Shown here piece after piece: positions 51,853 to 60,701 of a DNA stretch of 64,000 nucleotides. Each line of letters opens with the position of its first letter. The stretch's first letter is position 1. The notes below the pieces were generated by a model. That model saw nothing but the letters and a program-made list of their open reading frames with translations, was not told the origin of the DNA and searched no databases. This DNA is from Tunicatimonas sp964551335 (GTDB lineage Bacteria > Bacteroidota > Bacteroidia > Cytophagales > Cyclobacteriaceae): positions 1-64,000 of the forward strand of contig CAZKCO010000016.1 in assembly GCA_964551335.1 (NCBI GenBank), written 5' to 3'. Both the position numbers and the translations under genes were made by a program.

Positions 51853-53448
51853 TTAGAACTCCGAAGTAAAGTGGAACTGAATGTCCGGGAAATTATCCTG
51901 TACCATTTGCAGCCAGGCTTTGGTTTCGGCCATAAACACGTACTTGCCGTCTTTGTCTTTGGCGATATGCCGCTCCTTGGAGTTGATGAACTCCCGTAGC
52001 TTCTTCGGATCATCACTGCTAATCCAGCAGGCTTTGTACAGGTTCAGCGGCTGGAAAGTACAGCTAGCTCCGTACTCATTCTTCAGTCGGTGCTGGATTA
52101 CCTCAAACTGAAGGGCTCCTACCGTGCCCACTACTTTCCTCGATCCTAGTTCGTAACTAAATAACTGCGCCACTCCTTCGTCCATTAGTTGCGATAATCC
52201 CTTATCCAGTTGCTTGGTTTTCATTGCATCCTGGTTAACTACTTCTTTGAACATCTCCGGCGAGAAGCTGGGAATCCCCTTAAAGGTACCTTCTTCGCCT
52301 TCGGTCAGCGTATCACCAATTTTCAAATTACCCGTATCGTACAGTCCTACAATATCGCCGGGGAAAGCTTCGTCAACAATCTCCTTGTCCTGGGCCATGA
52401 AAGCCGTTACGCTAGAGAACTTAAAGTTCTTCTTCAGCCGGGTGTGGTAGTAGGGCTTGTTACGTTCAAACTTGCCGGAGCAAATCCGCAGGAAAGCAAT
52501 TCGGTTACGGTGACGAGGGTCAATATTGGCGTGTATTTTGAAGATAAAACCGGTGAATTTCTCTTCACTCGGCGCAACTTCCCGCTCTTCGGTTTCCCGG
52601 CTTTTGGGAGGGGGAGCAATATGGACAAACGTATCCAGCATTTCCTTCACCCCAAAGTTATTTACCGCACTACCAAAAAATACCGGAGCCACTTTACCGC
52701 TCAGGTACCCCTCCATATCGAACTCCGGATATACGCCAGTAATCAGTTCTTCGTCTTCCCGCAATTGCTCGGCAAAATCTTCTCCAATGTATTTATCCAG
52801 CTCCGGACTGTGGATGTCATCAATCCGAACGCCTTCATCCTGCAATTTCTGTTTGCTAGGTTGAAAGAGAAAAAGACTTTTGTTGTACAAACTGTACACT
52901 CCCTTAAATCTTTTTCCCATCCCGATCGGCCAACTTAGCGGACGCACCTGAATGTTCAGTTTGGCTTCAATCTCGTCCAGCAACTCGTAAGGATCGCGGC
53001 CCTCGCGGTCGAGCTTGTTGATGAAGGCAATCACCGGAGTATTCCGCATCCGGCACACTTCCATTAGCTTCTCCGTTTGTATCTCTACGCCCTTCACGCA
53101 GTCAATCACCATTACCACGCTATCTACGGCAGTGAGCGTACGGTAAGTATCTTCGGCAAAATCCTGGTGACCGGGAGTATCCAGCAGGTTGATTTTCACC
53201 GGTTCGCCACCGTTCTGATACATAAAACCCATGACGGAAGTGGCTACGGAGATACCCCGCTGCTTCTCAATCTCCATAAAGTCGGAAGTAGCATGCCGGC
53301 TGATCTTGCTCGATTTGACGGCTCCGGCGGTCTGGATAGCCCCACCAAACAGCAGCAGCTTTTCGGTTAAGGTTGTTTTGCCCGCATCGGGGTGGCTGAT
53401 GATGCCAAACGTGCGCCGCTTGGCAATTTCTTCGGTAAGTTTACTCAT
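51853..53448 (-). CDS. prfC: Peptide chain release factor 3
   Basis: 531 residues, the normal length. RF3 is a translation GTPase that recycles RF1 and RF2 from the ribosome after peptide release. G1 SHPDAGKTTLTEKLL, G2 with RGISVATSV, G3 DTPGHQDF and G4 NKLD are all intact; domains II and III follow with the family-specific VGTVGALQFEVIQHRL. The C-terminus WLQMVQDNFPDIQFHFTSEF is duplicated in diverged form at 51003-51116. Its 3' end touches the Uma2 gene. A TAATTTTG box on the minus strand (53486-53493) may be its -7 element. Start is the ATG at 53448. Confidence 0.96.
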   Translation of the reverse strand: MSKLTEEIAKRRTFGIISHPDAGKTTLTEKLLLFGGAIQTAGAVKSSKISRHATSDFMEIEKQRGISVATSVMGFMYQNGGEPVKINLLDTPGHQDFAEDTYRTLTAVDSVVMVIDCVKGVEIQTEKLMEVCRMRNTPVIAFINKLDREGRDPYELLDEIEAKLNIQVRPLSWPIGMGKRFKGVYSLYNKSLFLFQPSKQKLQDEGVRIDDIHSPELDKYIGEDFAEQLREDEELITGVYPEFDMEGYLSGKVAPVFFGSAVNNFGVKEMLDTFVHIAPPPKSRETEEREVAPSEEKFTGFIFKIHANIDPRHRNRIAFLRICSGKFERNKPYYHTRLKKNFKFSSVTAFMAQDKEIVDEAFPGDIVGLYDTGNLKIGDTLTEGEEGTFKGIPSFSPEMFKEVVNQDAMKTKQLDKGLSQLMDEGVAQLFSYELGSRKVVGTVGALQFEVIQHRLKNEYGASCTFQPLNLYKACWISSDDPKKLREFINSKERHIAKDKDGKYVFMAETKAWLQMVQDNFPDIQFHFTSEF

Positions 53449-53717
53449 AAATTTTACGCTCTGCGCCTATTCTACAACGGCGGCACAAAATTAGTTTCTC
53501 AGGCCCAAATTTCCGAAGACAGCCAGTTTATTATGGGTTTTGGTACCAGATTCCACCGCTGTTTGCCGCTATTATTCAGTATCAGGCAAATATTTGCTAT
53601 ATTAATAGGGTTGCCCCGCCCATTGAGTTGATACTGTTGCTTAGCTAGGATGAAGTGGGCCATGAAAGTGCTGACCACTAACCAACGGGCGTAAGTTTCA
53701 ACCTACGCTTATCTACC

Positions 53718-55724
53718 ATGAAAAAACTACTACGCTACCTAAGAGTGATTATTTTCCTATTACTTACCCTACCCCCTGCCCAGGCCCAAACCTCAACTGA
53801 CAGTTTAGAAAATGTATTACAACAGGAAATACCGGATTCTACCCGATTTCAGGTGTATTCCCAGCTATTATGGGCTAATTTCTTGAATGACCTGCCAAAA
53901 TGCCGCGTCTACGCTACAGAAGCCCTGGCTCTGGCTCATAAAATGCAGGATAGTGCCCGTATTTACCGAGTAAATCATTACTGGGGTTTAATTCACCGCT
54001 TGGAGGGTAACTATGATTCGTCGATGTATTACTTCCAGCAGGTGGTAGATTATAATACCCGCACCGGTCACGAAGAACGCTCCGTACAAGCGTTGTTTAA
54101 CATGGGAGTAGTCAGCAGCTTTCAGGGAAAGTTTCATACCAGCTTAAGTAATTTTGTACAAGCCTTAAAATGGGCCGAACAGCAGGGTGACCGCTTTATG
54201 GTAGCGGATATTCAGAATAGTATGGGAGCTATTCATAAAAAGTTGAAGAACTACCCAAAGTCACTGGAACTTACGCACGTTGCACTAAAAATATTCGAAG
54301 AGCTGAACAAACCTTATCAGCAAGCCAACTGTATATCGAACCTGGGTAGCACCTACGCTGAAATGCAACAGCTCGATAGTGCTTTGGTATACTACCAACA
54401 AGCCTACGAGCTAGACAAAACCCTGGACAACCAGTGGGGTATCGGCCATCAATTGAATAACCTGGCTGCGGTATACGATGAGTTGGGGGATACTGACCGA
54501 GCACTGGAGTACGCGATGCGAGGTTTGGCCGTACGGGAGAAATTAGGACAGCAAAAAGAAATTACCGAAAGCCTGATAAAGGTAGCGTATTTACACAATC
54601 AGCTAGATCAGTCCACCAAGGCTCTGACTTACGCTGAGCGGGCTCAGCAAATAAGTCAGGAAATTGATGCCAAACAGGAACTACGCGATGCCAACCGGAT
54701 ACTTTCCGAAATCCAGAGTCAGTTAGGAAATTTCCGGGAAGCTTACCAAACACACGTAGCCTTCGCCAACCTCCGGGACAGTATCGTGAACGAAGAGATT
54801 GCGTTGCAAATTAACGACCTGCAAACCCGCTACGAAACGGAAAAGAAGGAGAAAGAAATAGCTTTGCTTACCCAGGAACGGGAAGTACAGGAAGCCACGC
54901 TAGCCCGAAAAAACCTATTGCTGAATGCCTTTATTATTGGTTGCCTACTGTTAGGGGCCCTGATCGTGGTAACCGTTCGGTTTTACCGTTCCAAGATGAA
55001 AAGCCGGGCTCTAATTGCTCAGAAAAACGAAGAAATCAACCGCCAGAAGATCCAAGAACTCGAGCAGCGGCAGAAGCTGATCTCCATGGACGCGATGGTC
55101 AGCGGACAAGAGGAGGAACGTAAGCGTATTGCCAAAGACCTGCACGATGGCTTAGGCAGCTTGCTGGCAAACGTACAGATGCGGTTTAGCTCCATCGGCA
55201 ACACCATCGACTCCATGAACTCCCCCGTTTATCGACAGGCTAATGCCCTGCTGGACGAAGCCTGCCGCGAGGTACGAAAAATTGCCCACAACATGATGCC
55301 CGGCGCCTTGGTGAAGTTCGGGCTTATTCCGGCCATTCAGGATATTTGCCGAGCGATAGAAAAGAATAGAGGGATTACGGTAGATTTTCAGGTTTACGGC
55401 ATAAACGAACGCTTTGCGGAGAAAATCGAAATCAGCCTGTACCGTATCGTTCAGGAACTGCTCAACAACATCCTGAAGCACGCTCAGGCCAATGAGATTA
55501 TCGTTCAGATATCTCAGCACGACGGGGACTTGACGTTGATTGTGGAAGACGACGGAAGCGGATTTGATGCGGACGCCGCCCGAGCCAAAGGGGGGCTGGG
55601 CCTGCGCAGTCTGGAGTCGCGGGTGAAGTACATCAATGGTGCGCTAACAATCGATTCGGTGCCCGGCAGCGGCACTACGGTAACGGTAGAGGCCCCGGTA
55701 AGTCAAGAATTAAAGCTGGTTTAA
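53718..55724 (+). CDS. TPR-containing sensor histidine kinase (NarL/DesK type)
   Basis: 668 residues. Signal peptide (about 1-24, ending PAQAQ), a sensor part of about seven tetratricopeptide repeats (about 40-360), a coiled coil with YETEKKEKEIALLTQEREV, one transmembrane helix (about 398-420), and a HisKA_3 dimerisation domain with phospho-His476 in RIAKDLHDGLG. The ATPase domain has ELLNNILKHAQA, EDDGSGF and GGLGLRSLESRV. Domain type predicts pairing with a LuxR/NarL-type response regulator, which is the next gene, 11 bp downstream. The signal sensed is unknown; TPR sensors probably sense protein partners in the periplasm. Confidence 0.94.
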   Translation: MKKLLRYLRVIIFLLLTLPPAQAQTSTDSLENVLQQEIPDSTRFQVYSQLLWANFLNDLPKCRVYATEALALAHKMQDSARIYRVNHYWGLIHRLEGNYDSSMYYFQQVVDYNTRTGHEERSVQALFNMGVVSSFQGKFHTSLSNFVQALKWAEQQGDRFMVADIQNSMGAIHKKLKNYPKSLELTHVALKIFEELNKPYQQANCISNLGSTYAEMQQLDSALVYYQQAYELDKTLDNQWGIGHQLNNLAAVYDELGDTDRALEYAMRGLAVREKLGQQKEITESLIKVAYLHNQLDQSTKALTYAERAQQISQEIDAKQELRDANRILSEIQSQLGNFREAYQTHVAFANLRDSIVNEEIALQINDLQTRYETEKKEKEIALLTQEREVQEATLARKNLLLNAFIIGCLLLGALIVVTVRFYRSKMKSRALIAQKNEEINRQKIQELEQRQKLISMDAMVSGQEEERKRIAKDLHDGLGSLLANVQMRFSSIGNTIDSMNSPVYRQANALLDEACREVRKIAHNMMPGALVKFGLIPAIQDICRAIEKNRGITVDFQVYGINERFAEKIEISLYRIVQELLNNILKHAQANEIIVQISQHDGDLTLIVEDDGSGFDADAARAKGGLGLRSLESRVKYINGALTIDSVPGSGTTVTVEAPVSQELKLV

Positions 55725-55735
55725 ATGTGTGCAAA

Positions 55736-56395
55736 ATGACGACCGACTCCAGAAAAGAAATCCAGGTTTTAGTAGTAGACGACCACCAAATGTTTATCGA
55801 TGGCATTATAGCCATGTTCGGCGACGATGAAGAAATTCGGGTAATTGGCGGCTGTCTGAATGGAGGTGAGGCGCTGGAGCAGTGCCAACGTACCGACGCT
55901 CAGGTAGTACTGCTGGATATCAACCTGCCGGACATGGACGGGGTGGAAGTATGCCAAAAAATTAGCACCGATCATCCCGAAATAAAAATCATCGCTCTCA
56001 CCATGTACAACGAAGGCAGCTTCATCTCCGGCATGCTGAATAATGGTGCCAAGGGCTACGTGCTTAAAAACAGTGACCGGGAAACCCTAAAAGAGGCTAT
56101 CCAGACCGTATACGCCGGAGGCACTTTTCTGGGAAAAGAGGTTACCCAAACCCTGGTAGAGGGCATGATGCCGGAAAGTAAACAATCCCGAACCCGCACC
56201 CCTAAACTTACTCGTCGAGAAAAAGAAATTCTGGCGCTGATCGTAGAAGAATATACGACCCAGGAAATTGCCGATAAGCTCTTTATCAGCCTCAACACCG
56301 TAGAAACTCACCGGAAAAACCTGCTACACAAACTCAACGTCCGCAACACCGCCGGACTAGTACGCTTCGCCCTGGAGCACAAACTGCTTCACTAA
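55736..56395 (+). CDS. NarL/LuxR family response regulator
   Basis: 219 residues from the ATG at 55736 (a GTG three codons upstream is possible). Receiver with DDH pocket (VLVVDDHQMF), phospho-Asp61 in LLDINLPDMDG, Thr in ALTMY and Lys in YVLKNS; C-terminal LuxR helix-turn-helix (about 152-215) with LTRREKEILALI, TTQEIADKLFISLNTVETHR and NLLHKLNVRN. It is the cognate partner of the preceding kinase. The palindromic cassette starting 47 bp after its stop, and the second copy at 58851, are likely candidates for its binding sites, but this is inference. Confidence 0.95.
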   Translation: MTTDSRKEIQVLVVDDHQMFIDGIIAMFGDDEEIRVIGGCLNGGEALEQCQRTDAQVVLLDINLPDMDGVEVCQKISTDHPEIKIIALTMYNEGSFISGMLNNGAKGYVLKNSDRETLKEAIQTVYAGGTFLGKEVTQTLVEGMMPESKQSRTRTPKLTRREKEILALIVEEYTTQEIADKLFISLNTVETHRKNLLHKLNVRNTAGLVRFALEHKLLH

Positions 56396-56441
56396 ACCTC
56401 CCTGCCCCAACATCTTCCCTTGGCTAATGAATTTGGGGTTC

Positions 56442-56529
56442 CTCACGGTTTTCCGTGATTTTTCAATATCCCCGAAAACCGTGATTCATTTTTGCATGAA
56501 AATTAGAAATTTTAAGATTCTAACCAAGC
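56442..56529 (+). promoter_or_regulatory. 88-bp regulatory cassette, copy 1
   Basis: It contains the 11-bp inverted repeat TCACGGTTTTC (56443-56453) and GAAAACCGTGA (56474-56484), 20 nt apart, then a CATTTTTG box resembling the -7 element and a leader ending AACCAAGC just before the secreted S74-type gene. The whole 88 bp matches 58851-58938 at 82 of 88 positions with no gap. The inverted repeat lies where an activator would bind upstream of a promoter. Confidence 0.7.
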
Positions 56530-56535
56530 TTGAAA

Positions 56536-58323
56536 ATGATTGTTATGCTACCCTTTATTAACTTACGCCTCACCATTTTGCTTGCATTAGTTGGTTGGCT
56601 GCTCAATATTGTTCCATCATTAGCACAAGCACCGCAAGCAATCAATTATCAGGCTGTTGCCCGAAATGCGGCTGGCGATCCACTGGCTAATCAAAACATT
56701 GTAATTCGCCTGGGTATTTATCAAGGGGCCGCCCCGACAACCCTCGTGTACGAAGAACAGCATGACTTGACTACCACCGCTACTGGTCTCTTTACGTTAG
56801 CTATTGGAAATGGAGTAGCGGGTACTGGCAACTTCGCTGACATTAGTTGGGGGAGTAATGCTCACCACCTTAGTGTAGAACTGGATGTAGGGGATGGTTT
56901 CATTGATTTGGGAACCTTTCCGTTTCTTTCCGTCCCCTACGCACTGTATGCCGAAAGTAGTGGCAGCGATAGTGATGGTAACACCTTTGCTCTACCCTTT
57001 GACGGAAATATAGCCACCGAAGGTCAAACCGGCTTTAGGGTAGCCAATACTAATACCGGAGATGGATTTGCCTTGACTGGCATCCAGGGTAGCGGTTCTA
57101 GTATGGAGGATATAACCCGAGCGGCTATCTGGGGTTCGGCGGAGACTGGCTACGGAGTAGTTGGGTTTAGCTCGGGCGAAAGTGGCCAGGCTGGCGTTTG
57201 GGGAAGCAGCAATCAGGCGGGGGGCTACGGGGTATACGGAAGTGCTTCTGGTGGAGGAATCGGGGGCTTATTTGAAACCAACGGCGACGAACCCGGACCT
57301 GCTTTGGTTACCCTCGGTGGCTCGGTCGGTATCGGAACGGATAACCCGGAAAAACTGCTGCATGTAGAAGGTGATCTTTTCGTAAATTCTTCTCAGGGAG
57401 CGATTGAGTTTGGGGTTCCTAATGATGGCCACCGATGGCGCATTAGTTCTTTGAATGGTGGACAAGATATGCAATTCTTCAGCCAAGAAGATGGCGATGA
57501 TTCAGGTGTTCGTCGGATGATTCTAAAGCAGAATGGGCAGATTGGGATCGGTGACCTTACCGAGCCTGCTGGACAGGTAGAAATTGCCTCTAATAGTACA
57601 GAAAACGATGCCCACCTTACCCTCACCGAATCCGAAGATGACTATGCCCGGCTTAGCTTTCGCAATACCGAATCTACCAATACATTCTGGTCTATTGCCG
57701 GATACAATACCTCGGCTACTAATAACGAGCTTCTTACTATACTCCATAGTAACACCGGAAATATTATGACCTTCCGAGGCGATGGTAATGTTGGTGTGTG
57801 GGAAGCTAACCCTACCGCTCGACTTCACATCGGCCAGGGTGGCCAGGAAGTAGGGCGAGGTCTACGTATTGATGACGGCCTCAACGAGGTGTGGGATATC
57901 ACACACGGATTTGGACTACGCTTACACTACGGAGGCGAGTTGCGGGGCTTTTTTAATGCAAATACTGGCGCATACACTCAAATTTCTGATGGGCGCATGA
58001 AGCAAGATGCAGAGAACCTAAATCAAGTACTACCTCAACTAAAACAGTTACACCCTCTGGTGTATCGTTACCAAAATGCCCGTACTTCCGAAAAAACGAT
58101 TGGTTTTGTAGCCCAGGAAGTAAAACCCCTGTTCCCCGAACTGGTGTATTATTCGGAGGCCGATGATCTCTACGGCATTGATTACGCGGGCTTTAGTGTA
58201 GTTGCGATCAAAGCCATTCAGGAACAACAGACAGTCATTGAAGTACAACAGCAAACCATCGACAATCTTTTAAAGCGGCTGGAAGCTTTGGAAAAGAAAG
58301 TGCAACAAACCCCTAATCGCTAA
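56536..58323 (+). CDS. Secreted protein with S74 (tail-fibre type) intramolecular chaperone domain
   Basis: 595 residues from the ATG at 56536. Signal peptide (ending PSLAQ), then a beta-domain opening APQAINYQAVARNAAGDPL (about 32-140) that is frequent in secreted Bacteroidota proteins. A Gly/Ser/Asn-rich beta-helical middle (about 150-470) follows, and a C-terminal peptidase S74 chaperone domain (about 480-570): SDGRMKQDAENL holds the Ser-Lys self-cleavage dyad, with IGFVAQEVKPLFPELV and a final coiled coil. S74 domains help trimeric fibres fold and then cut themselves off. A trimeric surface fibre or adhesin is inferred. It is preceded by the 88-bp cassette and followed 3 bp later by the next gene. 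Confidence 0.85.
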   Translation: MIVMLPFINLRLTILLALVGWLLNIVPSLAQAPQAINYQAVARNAAGDPLANQNIVIRLGIYQGAAPTTLVYEEQHDLTTTATGLFTLAIGNGVAGTGNFADISWGSNAHHLSVELDVGDGFIDLGTFPFLSVPYALYAESSGSDSDGNTFALPFDGNIATEGQTGFRVANTNTGDGFALTGIQGSGSSMEDITRAAIWGSAETGYGVVGFSSGESGQAGVWGSSNQAGGYGVYGSASGGGIGGLFETNGDEPGPALVTLGGSVGIGTDNPEKLLHVEGDLFVNSSQGAIEFGVPNDGHRWRISSLNGGQDMQFFSQEDGDDSGVRRMILKQNGQIGIGDLTEPAGQVEIASNSTENDAHLTLTESEDDYARLSFRNTESTNTFWSIAGYNTSATNNELLTILHSNTGNIMTFRGDGNVGVWEANPTARLHIGQGGQEVGRGLRIDDGLNEVWDITHGFGLRLHYGGELRGFFNANTGAYTQISDGRMKQDAENLNQVLPQLKQLHPLVYRYQNARTSEKTIGFVAQEVKPLFPELVYYSEADDLYGIDYAGFSVVAIKAIQEQQTVIEVQQQTIDNLLKRLEALEKKVQQTPNR

Positions 58324-58326
58324 GTC

Positions 58327-58836
58327 ATGGGTAAAACAGTATTTGCAACTTTAGCAGTAGGGTTTCTTTGGCTATTTAGTGGCAACACTGCTATGACCCA
58401 ATCACTGGCACGTTCCATAATCGGTTCAGCAGGATCATCAGCTGAAGGCAGTAATCTTCAACTTGCTTTTTCAGTGGGCGAGGTTGCGATAATTCCTTTG
58501 GAAAGCCCGTCAATTACCCTAACGCAAGGTTTCCATCAGAGGGAGCGCATCATTACCGGGATTGATGAGGTGCCTATATCCGTATCGCTTCGCGTTTACC
58601 CTAACCCCTTCAATGAAACACTGGAAATTTCTATGAAAGGGGCCGTTCTGAGTTTTCATATCGCACTTTATGATGCCGTTGGTCACTCTTTGGAAGGTTT
58701 CGGGCGAAAGGTGGAAACTTACGGTTCTTGGCAAGAAAGTATCGACCTAACTCGTCATCCGCCTGGTATCTACACCTTGTTAATCACTAATCTAAGGGGA
58801 ACATGGGCGAAGACCTACAAAGTCGTGAAGCAATAG
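58327..58836 (+). CDS. Small secreted protein with T9SS sorting domain
   Basis: 169 residues. Signal peptide (about 1-25). The first part (SIIGSAGSSAEGSNLQLAFSVGEVAIIPL ... LTQGFHQRE, given in part) is a short beta-domain commonly seen just before sorting domains. The C-terminal domain (about 90-169) starts VSLRVYPNPFNETLEI, has IALYDAVGHSL and PPGIYTLLITN, and ends TWAKTYKVVKQ, a complete type A T9SS signal. It has almost no cargo of its own, so it may be a helper of the fibre-like protein encoded 3 bp upstream, with which it is co-transcribed. Confidence 0.85.
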   Translation: MGKTVFATLAVGFLWLFSGNTAMTQSLARSIIGSAGSSAEGSNLQLAFSVGEVAIIPLESPSITLTQGFHQRERIITGIDEVPISVSLRVYPNPFNETLEISMKGAVLSFHIALYDAVGHSLEGFGRKVETYGSWQESIDLTRHPPGIYTLLITNLRGTWAKTYKVVKQ

Positions 58837-58850
58837 CCATTACGGACTTT

Positions 58851-58938
58851 CTCACGGTTTTCCGCGATTTTTCGATATCCCCGAAAACCGTGATTCTTTT
58901 TTGCATGGAAATCAGAAATTTTAGGATTCTAACCAAGC
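58851..58938 (+). promoter_or_regulatory. 88-bp regulatory cassette, copy 2
   Basis: Inverted repeat TCACGGTTTTC (58852-58862) and GAAAACCGTGA (58883-58893), identical in both arms to copy 1, and the same leader end AACCAAGC, six nt before the ATG at 58945. Six mismatches in 88 with copy 1; none falls in the arms. It lies between two genes of the same direction, so it marks an independently controlled promoter. Confidence 0.7.
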
Positions 58939-58944
58939 ACCAAG

Positions 58945-60195
58945 ATGAATTCCATACTACGCTCTCTTACCTTACTTTTAATATTCTCAGGAATAGCTGC
59001 TTTCGCCCAGGAACCCGTCCTGCTTAATGACTTCGCTACCAGTGGAGCCGGCACATTCCAGTATGATCCTGAAATTGAGGGGATTACCACCAGCAACCAA
59101 CTGTTCTTTATCGCCGATGACGGCACGCCCGAAGGTACTGCTATGATGTACGATATTCTCCCGGGCCCCAATGATAGTTCGCCTATTATATTAGACTACA
59201 TCAACGATGTACTGTACTTTACGGCTATTGAGGAGAACAGCGGTCGCGAACTCTGGGCCCTGTCTCCCCTCCGTATTCAGGCTGAGGTAAGCGCCAGTAG
59301 CAGCGGCGTCTGCTCCGCCGAAGACAGCGTTACCTTCACCGCTACTGTTACCGATGCTGGGGCCGCTCCTACCTACCAGTGGTATCTCAACGACCAACCC
59401 GTAGCCGATCAAACCAGCTCTACTTTCGCCGCCAACGGCTTTAGCGACGGGGACGAGGTGAAAGTGCTGATCGTGGCCAGTGAGGAGGTATGGGCACTTC
59501 AGGATAGCGTCTTCTCGGAAACAATCACCATAGATTTCTCGGCGCTGGTTCCTAAAATCACCGTGGCGAGCAACACGCTAACCGCTACTAAAGGCACTAC
59601 CTACCAATGGTACTTAGAGGGCGAAGTCCTGGCCGATGCTACATCGCAGACCATCACCGCTCAGGAAAGCGGCAACTATCAGGTGGAGATCACCAATGCC
59701 TCCGGTTGTGTAGCCCGTTCGGAAGAAGTAGAGGTCATCGTCTGTACATCCGACGTACCCACCATCCAGGTTGAGGGAACCACCCTAACGGCTAGTGAAG
59801 AAGGTATTTACCGTTGGTTCCTGGACGGCGAAGAGCTGCCCGATACCACCCAGAGCATTGAAGCCGAAGAGGCCGGCAATTACCAGGTAGAGGTCACCGA
59901 TGCCTCAGGTTGCGTAGCTCGCTCCGAAGAAGTAGAAGTAGAGGCGACCGTCACCAGTCTGGCCGCTGAACAATTGGCCCGGGGACTGAGCATGTACCCC
60001 AACCCCGCCACTTCTTCGCTGATGATTGATTCGCAGTTGAACGAGGCAGTACAGATATTCATCTACACCACTACCGGGCAATTACGGCACCAAAGCCGTA
60101 TCAACCCAACTAGTGAAGGCACCGAAGTTTTACTGGCTGATTTTAGCCCGGGGTTGTATCTGGTGCAGTTTGCCAGCGAGCAGGGGTGGCACTAA
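58945..60195 (+). CDS. Secreted Ig-like T9SS protein ending at an early stop
   Basis: 416 residues. Signal peptide (about 1-22, AAFAQ). A first part related to ELWxxDGT repeats (ADDGTPEGTAMMYDILPG, GRELWALSP), then three Ig-like modules, two of them near-identical (YQWYLEGEVL and YRWFLDGEELP; SGNYQVEITNASGCVARSEE and AGNYQVEVTDASGCVARSEE). The T9SS domain starts LSMYPNPATSSLMI and runs to LYLVQFASEQGWH. The stop TAA at 60193-60195 is followed in frame by codons for RKLIKR and a second TAA at 60214-60216. T9SS domains usually end in such a basic stretch, so the stop probably removes the last seven residues. Preceded by cassette copy 2. Confidence 0.85.
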   Translation: MNSILRSLTLLLIFSGIAAFAQEPVLLNDFATSGAGTFQYDPEIEGITTSNQLFFIADDGTPEGTAMMYDILPGPNDSSPIILDYINDVLYFTAIEENSGRELWALSPLRIQAEVSASSSGVCSAEDSVTFTATVTDAGAAPTYQWYLNDQPVADQTSSTFAANGFSDGDEVKVLIVASEEVWALQDSVFSETITIDFSALVPKITVASNTLTATKGTTYQWYLEGEVLADATSQTITAQESGNYQVEITNASGCVARSEEVEVIVCTSDVPTIQVEGTTLTASEEGIYRWFLDGEELPDTTQSIEAEEAGNYQVEVTDASGCVARSEEVEVEATVTSLAAEQLARGLSMYPNPATSSLMIDSQLNEAVQIFIYTTTGQLRHQSRINPTSEGTEVLLADFSPGLYLVQFASEQGWH

Positions 60196-60235
60196 CGTAA
60201 ACTGATTAAACGCTAACCATCAAACTAACTTCACC

Positions 60236-60634
60236 ATGAAAAATCTCCCGCTTACGCTGATATTGCTGTTCATACTGATAGGTTGTAAAGAAGAGGTGAC
60301 TACCCTCGATGAACCTACCGCTGAAGAAATGATTGCCCGCACCTGGCAGGTACAATCGGTACAGATTAACGGTCAGGACGAAAACGCAGCGGATTTCAAC
60401 GCTTACCGCTTCACCTTTCGCTCGGATAAGACCTACCGCTTTCTGATGCCCGACGAGCGGCAGGGAAATTGGGAGTTGACGGCCAACGCCACCCTTTTGC
60501 TGCTGGATCAGGGCACCAATCAGGAAGAGTCGGTAGCGGTGCTCGAGCTCAGTGAATCTGATCTACTGCTGGAGTTTACCGAAGAGAGCGTAAAGCTCGG
60601 CCCCACTCAAACCCGCTTTTCGCTGGTTCCCTAG
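60236..60634 (+). CDS. Lipocalin-like lipoprotein
   Basis: 132 residues. Lipoprotein signal with LIGC, Cys17. The mature part starts with EEMIARTWQVQSVQINGQ, followed by YRFTFRSDKTYRF, GNWELTANATLLLLD and VLELSESDLLLEF, the pattern of the small lipocalin-like beta-barrels that are abundant in Bacteroidota. No ligand can be inferred. It lies 40 bp after the T9SS protein gene (17 bp after that gene's presumed original stop) and may share its transcript. Start is the ATG at 60236. Confidence 0.82.
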   Translation: MKNLPLTLILLFILIGCKEEVTTLDEPTAEEMIARTWQVQSVQINGQDENAADFNAYRFTFRSDKTYRFLMPDERQGNWELTANATLLLLDQGTNQEESVAVLELSESDLLLEFTEESVKLGPTQTRFSLVP

Positions 60635-60701
60635 CTAACCTGATTACTGAATAGAAAGCTAGTACACTAATACAAAAATCTAACTCAAAACTACGTAAAT
60701 C

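Noticed and set aside
52210..52938. 242-codon frame antisense to prfC
   Set aside because: Opposite a conserved GTPase, no domain or start context.
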